Of a stretch of DNA of 43,818 nucleotides, positions 33,932 through 43,374 are shown one piece after another. Source of the DNA: Bacteroidaceae bacterium (GTDB lineage Bacteria > Bacteroidota > Bacteroidia > Bacteroidales > Bacteroidaceae); assembly GCA_017548165.1 (NCBI GenBank), contig JAFYMW010000104.1, forward strand, positions 1-43,818, read 5' to 3'. How positions within the stretch are numbered: the first letter of the stretch is position 1; every line of letters starts with the position of its first letter. Under the pieces are notes generated by a model. The model was not told the origin of the DNA. It did not search any database and saw only the letters and a list, made by a program, of their open reading frames with translations. The position numbers were made by a program, and so were the translations under genes.

Positions 33932-35009
33932 TTTTTAATGAGTTTAAGAGGAAATCTTTAGAGTTACTAATCTCATTAGCTAAATTTGTGGAAGCCTTAG
34001 AATAATTAATTGTAGAGAATGCTACAGAGCCAGATAGTGGTACGAAACGTTCCAGTAAGCCTATTTTTGTCAATAGAGATTCTGCTCGTAAATCAGCATT
34101 GGTACCTTGTTTGATGGAGTAGAAATCTTTTTGGAATTTCAAAGAAAGAGCCAAACCATGGAATGAACTAGTAACAACACATGTCGCATCTTTAATATAT
34201 GAAAGGAATTCAATAGGTCCTGCAATCTGATCAATTTTTTTGCCTAAATACTTGAATGCAGCACACGAAACTAATTCTATGATATCTGCATCAAGTGATT
34301 GGGCAATTTCTTTAGCAATTCTGGATGTCTCTGTATGTCTTTCTACTTCATAAACCAAGACATATGGTCGTTTGCATTTTACTGGTTTACATAATTTCTC
34401 GTAATCAGAAATATCAAGTAAGAATGACGGATCTATAACCGTCTTTATAGGTTGAGATGTTAATGGTTGAAGAAGTTTCATCAGAGATGTTTCTCTTACA
34501 CTGATTGAGTGTATTTTAGGTAGATGTAATTGAAAAAAAGACTTATGCCTTTCAGTTAAATAAGAACTTCTACAGCTTGCCGCATATGAAATGACTGTAC
34601 ATTTAGCATTGCTTCCAAAGTATTCTTTATCATAATTGCCACCTGTAATATCAGGATTCCAAATTTGATCACTACCCAATATAATTGCATCATAATCAGA
34701 ATAGTCACATTCGTCTATATATGGAGCTAATTTTAATTCCCTATGTATGAAATCTTCAAATGCATTAAAACGTGTCTTTTCAATATTACCAATAATGAAT
34801 TCTCTTATTTTCCCCTTTAGGTATGACCATAAATTAGGTGAATTGGATATTGTGATTTCTGGGATTTTATAGATATCATGGTATTTAGGTCTATAATCAA
34901 TTACGCAAACTTCGTGACCCAAAGTTCTTAAATATTGTTGAAGGCCATAACACTGTATGACTGCTCCGTAGTTATGTGCACAATGAAATGTAAGAATTCC
35001 TATCTTCAT
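33915..35009 (-). CDS. Polysaccharide pyruvyl transferase family protein
   Basis: 364 residues. The N-terminus MKIGILTFHCAHNYGAVIQCYGLQQYLRTLGHEVCVIDYRP (first 40 residues by eye) and the central DYDAIILGSDQIWNPDITGG, plus VVTSSFHGLALSLKF in the C-terminal half with the conserved SSFHG, mark the WcaK/AmsJ family (PF04230). These enzymes attach a ketal-linked pyruvate to a sugar, adding negative charge. It follows the FrhB-like gene by one base, a pairing seen in other polysaccharide clusters. Confidence 0.9.
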   Translation of the reverse strand: MKIGILTFHCAHNYGAVIQCYGLQQYLRTLGHEVCVIDYRPKYHDIYKIPEITISNSPNLWSYLKGKIREFIIGNIEKTRFNAFEDFIHRELKLAPYIDECDYSDYDAIILGSDQIWNPDITGGNYDKEYFGSNAKCTVISYAASCRSSYLTERHKSFFQLHLPKIHSISVRETSLMKLLQPLTSQPIKTVIDPSFLLDISDYEKLCKPVKCKRPYVLVYEVERHTETSRIAKEIAQSLDADIIELVSCAAFKYLGKKIDQIAGPIEFLSYIKDATCVVTSSFHGLALSLKFQKDFYSIKQGTNADLRAESLLTKIGLLERFVPLSGSVAFSTINYSKASTNLANEISNSKDFLLNSLKNVIAT

Positions 35010-35010
35010 C

Positions 35011-36183
35011 CTATTTTCTTATTATGTTGATAATTTTGCGAACTACCCTAAGAGGAAAATTACTTAATTGCTTTATTTTGTATGCGATGTTTCCGTCAGC
35101 ATATTTTTTTGCGATATAATCAAAACCTTCTCTTACAAATTCTTTTGTGAACCGTTCTTGATTACGATTTATTTCTATTGGTTTTGTTAATTGTGGCTGT
35201 AAACAGTCTGAAGTATTACTTTTTATACTTAATAATAATGTGGAGTTCACCTTGTCAAAAAGTAATTTACCTTTGGAAGTATTTACGAGCAATAAACTAA
35301 CTCCTTTATTATCGTTCCATTCTGTATGATGCTTTTCCCATCCCCAGAAATCACCGATTGTCAAATCTCCTGGTCGTTTAAGATTAGTGAATTTGCAATT
35401 AGCACATGACTTTCTTACAGATAAGTGATCATAGAAGAAGAAGCGAAAAGTTGAGCGTTTGATTTCTTGTTTCTTTTTACTTAAGTTGAATGTTTCAAAA
35501 TGTGAGTGCCATCCAAATTTCTTGTTTCTAAAGTCTGTTAACACAACTTTATCACTATATTTGTGTTCAATCCACTTAACATACGACTCCCATATATTAG
35601 GAGATGGTACTGCGTGACAAACTAAATCAATAGTAACAAGATTGTTTTGTAGTCTTTGGGGAATATATGATTTCAGCCCTGCTACTTGACATGGCGTTCC
35701 AGTGAATAAAATACGTTCACCGGATTGTAATTTTGATTTTACTTCCTTAAATATTCCTCGTAAATCACTTTGGGTATATTTAGAGCCTCGTAGTTCCTGG
35801 CATTGTTCTATCGTTTCTATACGTTTGTGAATAACATGAAAATCACGGCCATATCCCACACCATATATAACAAATCCTTCATTTAACAGACTTTCTGCAA
35901 AAGCCCAAAAGGCTCCACCGCTTTGACTCTTTTTTAATTCCTCTTCATTTGTATGCCTAACCCCATATACATCAGGCTCATCAAAAGAATCAATAGGTTC
36001 ATATTTATCTTGAAACTTACAAACTCTTTGACATAATCCACAATCCACACACAAATTATCATCTACCACTGGATATAGAAATCCTAATTCATCGGGGAGC
36101 ATCTTTATGGCATTGTGTGTACAAATACTTTCACATGCAGTACAGCCACAACAATCAGCAGGATTTTTGATATTAATTCTCAT
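35011..36183 (-). CDS. FrhB-like iron-sulfur protein (coenzyme F420 hydrogenase/dehydrogenase beta-subunit family)
   Basis: 390 residues. Two 4Fe-4S motifs lie at the N-terminus: Cys11, 14, 17, 21 and Cys45, 48, 51, 55. The FrhB N- and C-terminal domains follow, with FTGTPCQVAGLKSYI, DLVCHAVPSP and RPGDLTIGDFWG. An extra pair of cysteines (SCANCKF) precedes the last motif. The family binds FAD and transfers electrons. Polysaccharide-cluster members have no established reaction, and F420 itself is not expected in Bacteroidales. It sits between Wzx and a pyruvyl transferase in this operon. Confidence 0.9.
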   Translation of the reverse strand: MRINIKNPADCCGCTACESICTHNAIKMLPDELGFLYPVVDDNLCVDCGLCQRVCKFQDKYEPIDSFDEPDVYGVRHTNEEELKKSQSGGAFWAFAESLLNEGFVIYGVGYGRDFHVIHKRIETIEQCQELRGSKYTQSDLRGIFKEVKSKLQSGERILFTGTPCQVAGLKSYIPQRLQNNLVTIDLVCHAVPSPNIWESYVKWIEHKYSDKVVLTDFRNKKFGWHSHFETFNLSKKKQEIKRSTFRFFFYDHLSVRKSCANCKFTNLKRPGDLTIGDFWGWEKHHTEWNDNKGVSLLLVNTSKGKLLFDKVNSTLLLSIKSNTSDCLQPQLTKPIEINRNQERFTKEFVREGFDYIAKKYADGNIAYKIKQLSNFPLRVVRKIINIIRK

Positions 36184-36188
36184 TATAC

Positions 36189-37727
36189 TTATCTATTAAG
36201 AATTTTAGAATTAACTATGTTTATTGCTTTGCTAATAATGAAATTTCTTTCATTCTTTGAGCAACCAAACATTAATGCAAACAATAAAACGGAGCTAATC
36301 GAAACTATGGTAGTTGTTATTAGACGAAGTAACGATGGTTCTATACAGTTTAAGATTATAAACGATGGTAATATAGATACGAGTGTAACTAATAACACCT
36401 TAAATATTACACTTTGTAGAAATCTTTTGATTGGTAATGCTACCATTCGATTCAACATAAAAAGTCGTAATAATAAACATCCAATGGCAACACAGATTGA
36501 ACCAACAAATGTATATTCTGGTGATACCCCGAATTTTAATAATGTGTAGGAAAGAGGGAAGTTGAGCATTTGGCATCCTCCAACTAATAATTGATAGTTG
36601 CGGATATTACCCGTTGCCAACATCAGCGTTACCATTGTATATGAAATAGATTCTGACAATCCATACATTAATACAAGTTGAACAAAGATTACAGCATAAT
36701 CGGGAACGATTCCTAACCAAAGTTTTAACAAAGTGTGAGTTTCTAGTATAATGGGGAGAGATATTAGAAGCATCAAGATATAAGTTAACTTTGCACCCTG
36801 AAAGACTAGTTTAAATGAATAATCCCTGTCTCCAGCAGCAAAAGATTTCGTGATTTGAGGATTTAATGCTGTAGTAAAACTTGTTGAGAACTGTTGAACC
36901 GCAGATGATACCTGCATAGCTATACCACGAGCTGCATTTACCAGGGGACCACAGAAAATGTTTAATAAGATATTTACTCCTTGGTCGCGTAAGACACCAG
37001 AACTAGCTCCTATGAAATTCCAACCAGCAAAATCTATCATTTCCTTTAGTAGTGACTTGTTGTAAGAAAAAGTGAATCTACATTCTGGAAAGTGTTTACA
37101 ACAATATAATTGATAGACAATTCTGACTATTACAGAAAGTAAACATGTTAGAAAAGAATAGAATATAAGATGGTCTATCGGAGATACATATAATAGATAT
37201 GCAATTAGAAGTCTAGATATAGCTTCAAATAGCCCCATAAAGGCAAACATACCCATATGTTCATGAGCAATAATCGAAGCATTATATGGAAGACTAATTA
37301 GGTTAAAAGCAAATGTTATTATTGAGAATTGTAAAACCCAGTTAGCTGCATACAATCTTTCTGTAGGGATGGTCATCTGCGTATTAAGAAACCAGACGAC
37401 AACAGATTCTAATAGAATGCAAATAATAAAAGCAAGAACTATTTGAATAATAATTGATGTAGAGAATACATCCTTTATTTTAGAATCGGTTCCTTTCCCC
37501 AATTCAAATGTAATAAATCGGCTTATAGAGGCAGAAAGAGAGTTTGAAATTATAGCAAACATTGTGACAAAACCTCCTACCACGCTGTATATACCATAAT
37601 CCTCTATCCCAAGAGTTTGCAAAATCATACGAGATGTGAATAGGTTTACACCCATTACTAATATCATCCGGACATACAAGAGCAGTGTGTTCTTGGCTAT
37701 TCTCTTATTATTTGCAGATTGTGACAT
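36189..37727 (-). CDS. Wzx-type polysaccharide flippase (second in window)
   Basis: 512-residue membrane protein with about 14 helices. It starts MSQSANNKRIAKNTLLLYVRMILVMGVNLFTSRMILQTLGIEDYGIYSVV (first 50 residues by eye), a pattern common to Bacteroidota lipopolysaccharide flippases of the MOP superfamily. The frame extends upstream to a GTG at 37787, but the ATG at 37727 gives the usual N-terminus. It lies 5 bases before the FrhB-like start and 85 bases after Wzz. It differs clearly in sequence from the flippase at 7185-8633. Confidence 0.92.
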   Translation of the reverse strand: MSQSANNKRIAKNTLLLYVRMILVMGVNLFTSRMILQTLGIEDYGIYSVVGGFVTMFAIISNSLSASISRFITFELGKGTDSKIKDVFSTSIIIQIVLAFIICILLESVVVWFLNTQMTIPTERLYAANWVLQFSIITFAFNLISLPYNASIIAHEHMGMFAFMGLFEAISRLLIAYLLYVSPIDHLIFYSFLTCLLSVIVRIVYQLYCCKHFPECRFTFSYNKSLLKEMIDFAGWNFIGASSGVLRDQGVNILLNIFCGPLVNAARGIAMQVSSAVQQFSTSFTTALNPQITKSFAAGDRDYSFKLVFQGAKLTYILMLLISLPIILETHTLLKLWLGIVPDYAVIFVQLVLMYGLSESISYTMVTLMLATGNIRNYQLLVGGCQMLNFPLSYTLLKFGVSPEYTFVGSICVAIGCLLLRLFMLNRMVALPIKRFLQSVIFKVLLVTLVSILPSFIILNCIEPSLLRLITTTIVSISSVLLFALMFGCSKNERNFIISKAINIVNSKILNR

Positions 37728-37812
37728 TGTTATCCAGGTAGTTTTATCCTTGGAAGAATACAGATTTGCAATCTTCTCTGAGTTCACTTCATCTAATAGA
37801 GTGAACAGTATA

Positions 37813-38853
37813 TCAGTCTTCTTTCTTTGAAAAAAGCAGTCTGATGTATATGTATATTATGGAACCTGACAGTGCCAGAAAAAGCATGCCTGCCAGTATG
37901 AGGACCTTTCTAGGACTACTATGTCGATTAGGTACACTGGCTTGTTTTATGACGGTGAATGCTGGTGTACGCTCGCGCACTTTGGCTTCTGCCATTTGTT
38001 CTTGCTGCTTCATTTGTGTGTACGACATCAGTGTGATTTGTACATCGTTTGCCAATCTGTCGCGTTCTGAGAGATATGACTGTTTTGTAGCATTACTATG
38101 GCTATCGCAGAATTGTGCATATTGTTTTTCGGCATTGAGATACTTCAGGTATGCATCATTTGCGATGGTTTTGTAATACTCATGATCTCCTCTAACCTTG
38201 CTGGTACGATAGAGGATTATGAAGTCTTGAAGGTTGTTGGTAACTTCATCGGCCATAATTTTAGCCACATTTGGATCTTGAGCCCTAACGCTGATGTTGA
38301 TGGTATTGTTGAGTTGAGAAATGGCACAGCTGATATTGCTTCTGGCAAAACCGACAATGTCGTCTTCGGCTCGGCTCATTTTTGTGGGATCAATACGTGC
38401 AGAACTATTAAAGGCCGGCTCTTCGTTAGAGGCAGTAATGGCATTGATGACTTTTCTTGTCACTTTCCCGATTGCACTCCACCATGGGCTGTCGGTATGT
38501 TCGCGCAGATAGGTAAGATATGTCATGGTATCCCCCTCCAGGGTTATGACATCCGTATATAGGAGGTTTACAATGAAGTCATTGGATTCCACTACGCTCG
38601 GGTATAGATCTGGTACGATGGCATCAGTGGAGTTGGATAGGTTCAGTCCAGCCATATTGGCCAAACTGCCCAGTCCGCCGCTTATACCTTCCTGCTGCTG
38701 TTCGGGAGCAAGCATTTTATCTGCACTATACTCCTTGGGGATGCTAAATGCAATTACCAGCCCAATCACAATTGCTATACCACAGTGTGTTGCGATACGA
38801 AGTTTGGAGGCCATTATGGCGTTGTAAAATGTTTTTAGACTGAATTCGTACAT
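37813..38853 (-). CDS. Wzz-type chain-length determinant (kinase-less co-polymerase)
   Basis: 346 residues with the two-helix topology of the Wzz family: helix one near residues 21-36 and helix two near 318-338. Between them lie a mainly helical periplasmic domain and a coiled coil (NDAYLKYLNAEKQYAQF, then LANDVQITLMSYTQMKQQEQ). The segment PAFTVIKQASVPNRHSSPRK precedes the second helix and matches the usual Pro-rich signature. It has no cytoplasmic kinase, unlike the BY-kinase at 22456. It should set the chain length of the polymer made by the Wzy in this operon. Confidence 0.93.
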   Translation of the reverse strand: MYEFSLKTFYNAIMASKLRIATHCGIAIVIGLVIAFSIPKEYSADKMLAPEQQQEGISGGLGSLANMAGLNLSNSTDAIVPDLYPSVVESNDFIVNLLYTDVITLEGDTMTYLTYLREHTDSPWWSAIGKVTRKVINAITASNEEPAFNSSARIDPTKMSRAEDDIVGFARSNISCAISQLNNTINISVRAQDPNVAKIMADEVTNNLQDFIILYRTSKVRGDHEYYKTIANDAYLKYLNAEKQYAQFCDSHSNATKQSYLSERDRLANDVQITLMSYTQMKQQEQMAEAKVRERTPAFTVIKQASVPNRHSSPRKVLILAGMLFLALSGSIIYIYIRLLFSKKED

Positions 38854-38893
38854 GGTAAACTATGTGTGTGATTTTGTTTTCAGGAATTGATTG

Positions 38894-39679
38894 TTAAGTA
38901 TGTTTTTCTTTGTAGCGTATGGTTCGTATAATGTCTGCACAGAATAGGTCGGTGATACGTTTCAGTGTCTGGGTAATGACAAGGAAGCAGAAGAAACATT
39001 GGGCTTGTAGCCATGTTCCTCCATGTTTACGGACCATGTAAGTGTAATCATGTTTTTTCTTGAAGACATTGTCGTTGGTGGCTCCGCCTAGACGGAACTT
39101 GGCAACGGATTGGGGAGTATATTGGAATGTAGCTCCATTGCTATATGCTCGCATAAGGAATTCTAAGTCCATAGGATATCTGATACTCTTGTCGTATAAG
39201 CCGATGCGTTCATATAGCCTTTTTGTTATAAATCGTCCCTGATGTACAGCCCGTCTGAAGTATGGTGGGTTGGGGAAGTCTAGCGAAGGGCATATGGTAA
39301 AGGTTTGTCCGGTCTTCTCGTTCCATGCTGTATAGTCTCCGCTCCATATATCACTTTGACCATCCCATGTGTTGGCAACTATTTGTAGGGCATCGGGGAG
39401 GAGTTCGTCATCCGAATTTATTAACACTATTAAGTCGCCTGTAGCTTTGTTTATGCCCTTGTTGAACGCATCGCTTATTCCTTTATCTGTTTCACTGATG
39501 ATACAATCTATCTGATTAGCATAGGAGTTGACAATATTGAGAGTGTTGTCGGTTGAAAGCCCATCAATTATGATATACTCTTTATGTGAGTATGATTGTG
39601 AGATGACACTTTTAATCGTTTGCTCAATCGTCTTCTCTGAGTTGTATGCTATGGTTATGATTGATATCTTGGGTGTCAT
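38894..39679 (-). CDS. Glycosyltransferase family 2
   Basis: 261-residue GT-A enzyme: ISIITIAYNSEKTIEQTIKSV at the N-terminus, IDGLSTDNT at about 38-46 for the nucleotide, and NSDDE at 88-92 for the metal. The layout resembles WcaA-like enzymes of exopolysaccharide clusters. It lies 9 bases after the next GT2 stop and 40 bases before wzz. The sugar is not predictable. Confidence 0.92.
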   Translation of the reverse strand: MTPKISIITIAYNSEKTIEQTIKSVISQSYSHKEYIIIDGLSTDNTLNIVNSYANQIDCIISETDKGISDAFNKGINKATGDLIVLINSDDELLPDALQIVANTWDGQSDIWSGDYTAWNEKTGQTFTICPSLDFPNPPYFRRAVHQGRFITKRLYERIGLYDKSIRYPMDLEFLMRAYSNGATFQYTPQSVAKFRLGGATNDNVFKKKHDYTYMVRKHGGTWLQAQCFFCFLVITQTLKRITDLFCADIIRTIRYKEKHT

Positions 39680-39688
39680 GCTGGATTT

Positions 39689-40588
39689 TTAGAATCTGTT
39701 TAAGATTGCACTAAGCAAAAATAGTGTGTATGTTGTACTATTAGAGCAATGATATTTCGGAGATAGTATTAATTTAAACCTATCACTCAAGGAATGTTTG
39801 GCTTGGACAAACGTGTCAATGGTGTCCTTGTTTTCTAGTGGCATTAAATGACGGAATGCTTCTCTAATCTCGGAGTTTTGATGATACCTTTCCTCTTCTT
39901 TGTTGCAGAGGCGTTTGAGACGTGCTGACCATTTTTTACAGATGCCCTCTCCAAGTCCCACAACATTGTTTCCATGTTGGCGGTTGAGTGTGTGTGGTTG
40001 GTTATCCCATATAACTTTGGAACCGATGGCATGCGCAATTGTGTATATCCATACGTCATGCATACATGGATATTGTTGCTCGTACGAGATAATGACTTCT
40101 CTAAGTTTGTTGTTCAGGACCATCGTGCATCCCATGGCAAAGCGGTAGACAAGTGATTCTCCGAATGTGTTCAGTGGTTTGAATTGTGTTGTGGGCAATG
40201 GATTGAGGTCTTGGTCGGCAGCTTGTGGTTGAGCCAGATATAGCGCATAAGTATCTTCCTTGTAATCTTGCAGATGCTCAACTGCTACTCTTAATTTATT
40301 TACTTCCCAATAATCATCTTGATCAGCAAAAGCGTAATAGTCGCATTTCTTTGAGTCTTGAAGAAGTTTTAGAAAACTACGGGCAGATTTTAGGTTTTCT
40401 CCTTGGTACCATCTGAGCAGTCCTTTTTGAGCATAGGAGTTGAGGATGTCAAGCGTGTTGTCCGTTGAACCATCATCTCTAACCAGAAGATGTACCTCTA
40501 CTCCTTCTTGTTGCAGGATGCTATCTATCTGTTGTTTTAGGTAGCGTCCGCCATTGTATGTCGACATGAGTACCGAAATAGTGTACAT
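39689..40588 (-). CDS. Glycosyltransferase family 2 (rhamnosyltransferase-like)
   Basis: 299-residue GT-A enzyme: ISVLMSTYNGGRYLKQQIDSIL, RDDGSTDNT at 37-45, and FADQDDYW at about 87-94, a DQDDxW signature common in rhamnosyltransferase-like family 2 members. The donor is inferred only by resemblance. It starts 6 bases after the large SLBB export gene and is co-transcribed with it. Confidence 0.92.
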   Translation of the reverse strand: MYTISVLMSTYNGGRYLKQQIDSILQQEGVEVHLLVRDDGSTDNTLDILNSYAQKGLLRWYQGENLKSARSFLKLLQDSKKCDYYAFADQDDYWEVNKLRVAVEHLQDYKEDTYALYLAQPQAADQDLNPLPTTQFKPLNTFGESLVYRFAMGCTMVLNNKLREVIISYEQQYPCMHDVWIYTIAHAIGSKVIWDNQPHTLNRQHGNNVVGLGEGICKKWSARLKRLCNKEEERYHQNSEIREAFRHLMPLENKDTIDTFVQAKHSLSDRFKLILSPKYHCSNSTTYTLFLLSAILNRF

Positions 40589-40594
40589 GCATTA

Positions 40595-43078
40595 TTATTT
40601 TATGGCATTCAACAAGGCTACAATTACACTGGCCAAAGCGGCAATACCAGAACCGATACCAATAATTTCAGTTGTGGACATCTTACGCTTGGCACTCTTT
40701 TGTGGTACTACTATTTCCATACCAGGTTCTATGGCACTTACAGAATTGCTACCCAACTTGACAACAGAACCATTGGCATGTATACCATATACCTTGCGTT
40801 TGGAGGCATTGGTGCTATATCCACCAGCATTTTGTATGTAGTATGCAAGATTGCGACCTTTTTCGTAACTCATGCTCACAGGATACATTACTTCACCGCT
40901 GATTTTTATGATATTACTATATTCGGGAACTAAAAGCATATCTCCTTCTCGAAGCATGATGTCATCAAACGAACCAGGGTTGGCAAGTGCTTTTTCTAGG
41001 TTGATGGCAACGGGGAATGTATTGGCTGTATTGGTTTTTAAAGCCAATAACGAGTCGGCAATCTGCATGTTTAGTTCTTTGCCCTCTTTTAGACCATCTT
41101 CGTAGAGTAGTATCTGTGCTTTTAGATTGGCCTGGTCTCTTTGGTCAATTTCCTCTTGTGTCATCAAACGTGTCAGTTTTGCACCTCGGGCATAAGCCAT
41201 ATCTGTCAATCCTCCGCTTGCTTTTATCAGATCAGAGAGTCGGTAGTCTTTGTTAGTGATAGAATACTGGCCTTCAAAATTCACTTCTCCCATAACGGTG
41301 ATGTTTTTCTGTGTTTCGTACGATGGACTTTTACGAACCACAACAATATCGAAAGCCTCAAGGTAGAAGGTAGTGTCTTGTTGTATTGCAAAATGGTCAT
41401 CTAAAGAAAAACTAAATTTCAGGGCACTATTTTTACCTTCTGTACTTGATTTGATGTCACGGATACGGCGGAAAACGTCTACGCGTGCCAAAGAGCCAGC
41501 TTCTGTTATACCACCTGTTTGAAGAATGATGTCTTGTATGGTTGTCTTCTCGGCAAACGGATATTCGCCGGGGTATACTACTTCGCCTTTTACATCAATT
41601 ATTCTTTCACCAAGCATTTCTGACTTGCTAGGGATGAAAAGTACATCATTGTTCTTTAATGGCATGTCGCTTGCGGTGCCCGCAATGATACCATGTATGT
41701 CCACACTTAGCATTTGCAGGGTCATATCATCGTTTTCGCGATGCATAATGGCTCTGCCTTCATATACATCTTCGCTTAATCCGTCGGCAGCAAGAAGCAG
41801 TGTTCGTACAGAATTTATTTCTTTGCCCAATTCGTATGTTCCGGCATGCTTCACGGCACCTTTTACTTCAACTCTGTTGTTGAATCTGGCGCGGATACTA
41901 TCTACTTCTACCATATCCTCGTCTGCCAAAGTAAAGGCTCCCATTTGGAACTCGTCAATGGTGTGTACACTATATTCATCACCCGCTTTTCTTGTTAAAC
42001 GCAATTTTTTAGTATATGCCTTGCCACTAAACGAACCAGAGTATTTTATTAAATCAGCGACAGTTTCACTTCTTTTCATTTCATACCACATGGGACGTTT
42101 TACATTGCCTTTTATCTGTACAAGGCAATCATATGCTCCAACCACGATAATGTCGTTGTCTTCTAGTCTAACATCACCTTTGGGGTTGCCATTAAGAATG
42201 TAGTCGTATACGTCAATGCTATTTAGCAGTTTACCGCTTCTGTATACCTTGATGTCTCGTAGTGTACCTATCTTGCTGATGCCTCCTGCCATATAGAGGG
42301 CATTGAAGGCTGTTGATAGACTGCTTAGTGTGTATGTACCTGGGGTCTTTACTTCACCCATTACCTGTACTTGTACACTTCTTGCTTCTTTTAGGCTGAG
42401 ATTTATTTCACAATCATTGTAGTATTGGCCCAATTTGCTACTAAGGATAGTATTCGCTTTACTAACGCTTAATCCTGAAATCTTTATGGGGCCAACGCCT
42501 TCCACAACAATGTATCCGTCGGCGCTCACCTCTGCTTCAATGCTTTCTTGACTAGCTCCCCAAATGTCAATCGTTACAATATCTTTTGCCCCGATGATAT
42601 AGTTAGCTGGGGTGGCAATGCTTGAAGGGGCTTGGAAAGTGAGATTTTTGCTATTGAAGATATTGCGACCAAAAACTTGGCGTTGTTCCTCATCGCTAAT
42701 GCCAGTGATGTCTTCTGCACTGTCAAAAAAGTCTTCTTCTCCATTCATACCTAGTTCTGCTGCGCGCTTTTGTGCTGCATCGGTAAATAGGTCTTCTTCG
42801 TCCGTTTCACTTTGTTTGTTTTTTTTGCTTTTCGAACTGCTTTTGCTTCCGCTTTGCGCTTCTGCTTGTAGTTTCTCAGCTTTCTTCTTTACTCGTTGCA
42901 GTTGTGTGGTTGTTACGCCTTTCTTTAGCAAATCTGCGGCCATCTTCTGTTGCGATGTGCCTTTCTGTGTCTCTGTTACCAGATATTTCAGGACTTGATC
43001 GTCGGTCATCGAACTTTGTGCCCATGACATGGTGCTGAAGAGTACAAATGCAAGTAGAGCAAATAATTTATGTTTCAT
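40595..43078 (-). CDS. Large SLBB-domain polysaccharide export protein (OPX, long form)
   Basis: 827 residues: signal peptide (MKHKLFALLAFVLFSTMSWAQ, no lipobox), a Lys/Ser-rich charged linker (about 70-95), a poly-export domain (YIIGAKDIVTIDIWGASQE to AKANTILSSKLGQYY), then about five or six SLBB-type repeats (VQVMGEVKTPGTYTL, VEVKGAVKHAGTYEL, IDVKGEVVYPGEYPF, ITVMGEVNFEGQYSI, IKISGEVMYPVSMSY) and a terminal hydrophobic helix (IGIGSGIAALASVIVALLNAI). Long forms of this kind are usual in Bacteroidota. First gene of the operon that runs through Wzz, Wzx and Wzy. Confidence 0.93.
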   Translation of the reverse strand: MKHKLFALLAFVLFSTMSWAQSSMTDDQVLKYLVTETQKGTSQQKMAADLLKKGVTTTQLQRVKKKAEKLQAEAQSGSKSSSKSKKNKQSETDEEDLFTDAAQKRAAELGMNGEEDFFDSAEDITGISDEEQRQVFGRNIFNSKNLTFQAPSSIATPANYIIGAKDIVTIDIWGASQESIEAEVSADGYIVVEGVGPIKISGLSVSKANTILSSKLGQYYNDCEINLSLKEARSVQVQVMGEVKTPGTYTLSSLSTAFNALYMAGGISKIGTLRDIKVYRSGKLLNSIDVYDYILNGNPKGDVRLEDNDIIVVGAYDCLVQIKGNVKRPMWYEMKRSETVADLIKYSGSFSGKAYTKKLRLTRKAGDEYSVHTIDEFQMGAFTLADEDMVEVDSIRARFNNRVEVKGAVKHAGTYELGKEINSVRTLLLAADGLSEDVYEGRAIMHRENDDMTLQMLSVDIHGIIAGTASDMPLKNNDVLFIPSKSEMLGERIIDVKGEVVYPGEYPFAEKTTIQDIILQTGGITEAGSLARVDVFRRIRDIKSSTEGKNSALKFSFSLDDHFAIQQDTTFYLEAFDIVVVRKSPSYETQKNITVMGEVNFEGQYSITNKDYRLSDLIKASGGLTDMAYARGAKLTRLMTQEEIDQRDQANLKAQILLYEDGLKEGKELNMQIADSLLALKTNTANTFPVAINLEKALANPGSFDDIMLREGDMLLVPEYSNIIKISGEVMYPVSMSYEKGRNLAYYIQNAGGYSTNASKRKVYGIHANGSVVKLGSNSVSAIEPGMEIVVPQKSAKRKMSTTEIIGIGSGIAALASVIVALLNAIK

Positions 43079-43179
43079 ATATTTTTTAAGATATTTATTT
43101 TATGAATTTGATACAATGGTTATTGTGAATAACGTCCCTGTATGGTTGATTATTGCATGTGTGGGCGCAATATCCGAAA

Positions 43180-43187
43180 CAAAGATA
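43180..43187 (-). promoter_or_regulatory. Probable -7 element for the SLBB-Wzz-Wzx-Wzy operon
   Basis: CAAAGATA on the plus strand reads TATCTTTG on the minus strand, about 100 bases upstream of the ATG at 43078. No good TTTG is seen at the expected distance. The 313-base stretch from 43079 to 43391 otherwise holds this leader, the tandem repeat and the ssrA promoter; I see no gene in it. Confidence 0.5.
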
Positions 43188-43267
43188 CAAAAAATGTTGC
43201 TTTTTTTACTTATTCGAGTGCTTGAACTTTCTTCGAAGGTGCTTCCTTTTGGAAAAATCAAATAAAA

Positions 43268-43299
43268 TTTGTTTTTTCGCTCACTTATTCGTACCTTTG
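43268..43299 (+). promoter_or_regulatory. Upstream copy of the ssrA promoter
   Basis: TTTG at 43268-43271, a 20-base spacer and TACCTTTG at 43292-43299, in the same layout as the proximal promoter 75 bases downstream. It could serve as a second start for ssrA. Confidence 0.6.
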
Positions 43300-43342
43300 A
43301 CCCTCGTTCGAAGGTACTACCGTTCGGATTTATGTAAATTAA

Positions 43343-43374
43343 TTTGCTAAATCGCTCACTTATTCGTACCTTTG
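43343..43374 (+). promoter_or_regulatory. Proximal promoter of ssrA
   Basis: TTTG at 43343-43346, a 20-base spacer and TACCTTTG at 43367-43374 match the Bacteroidota consensus. The predicted start near 43381 is about 10 bases before the mature 5' end. Confidence 0.8.

Noticed and set aside
36115..36549. 144-residue plus-strand open frame
   Set aside because: It is antisense to the 5' end of the FrhB-like gene and the 3' end of the flippase gene, with Asn/Thr/Ile-rich composition and no domain.
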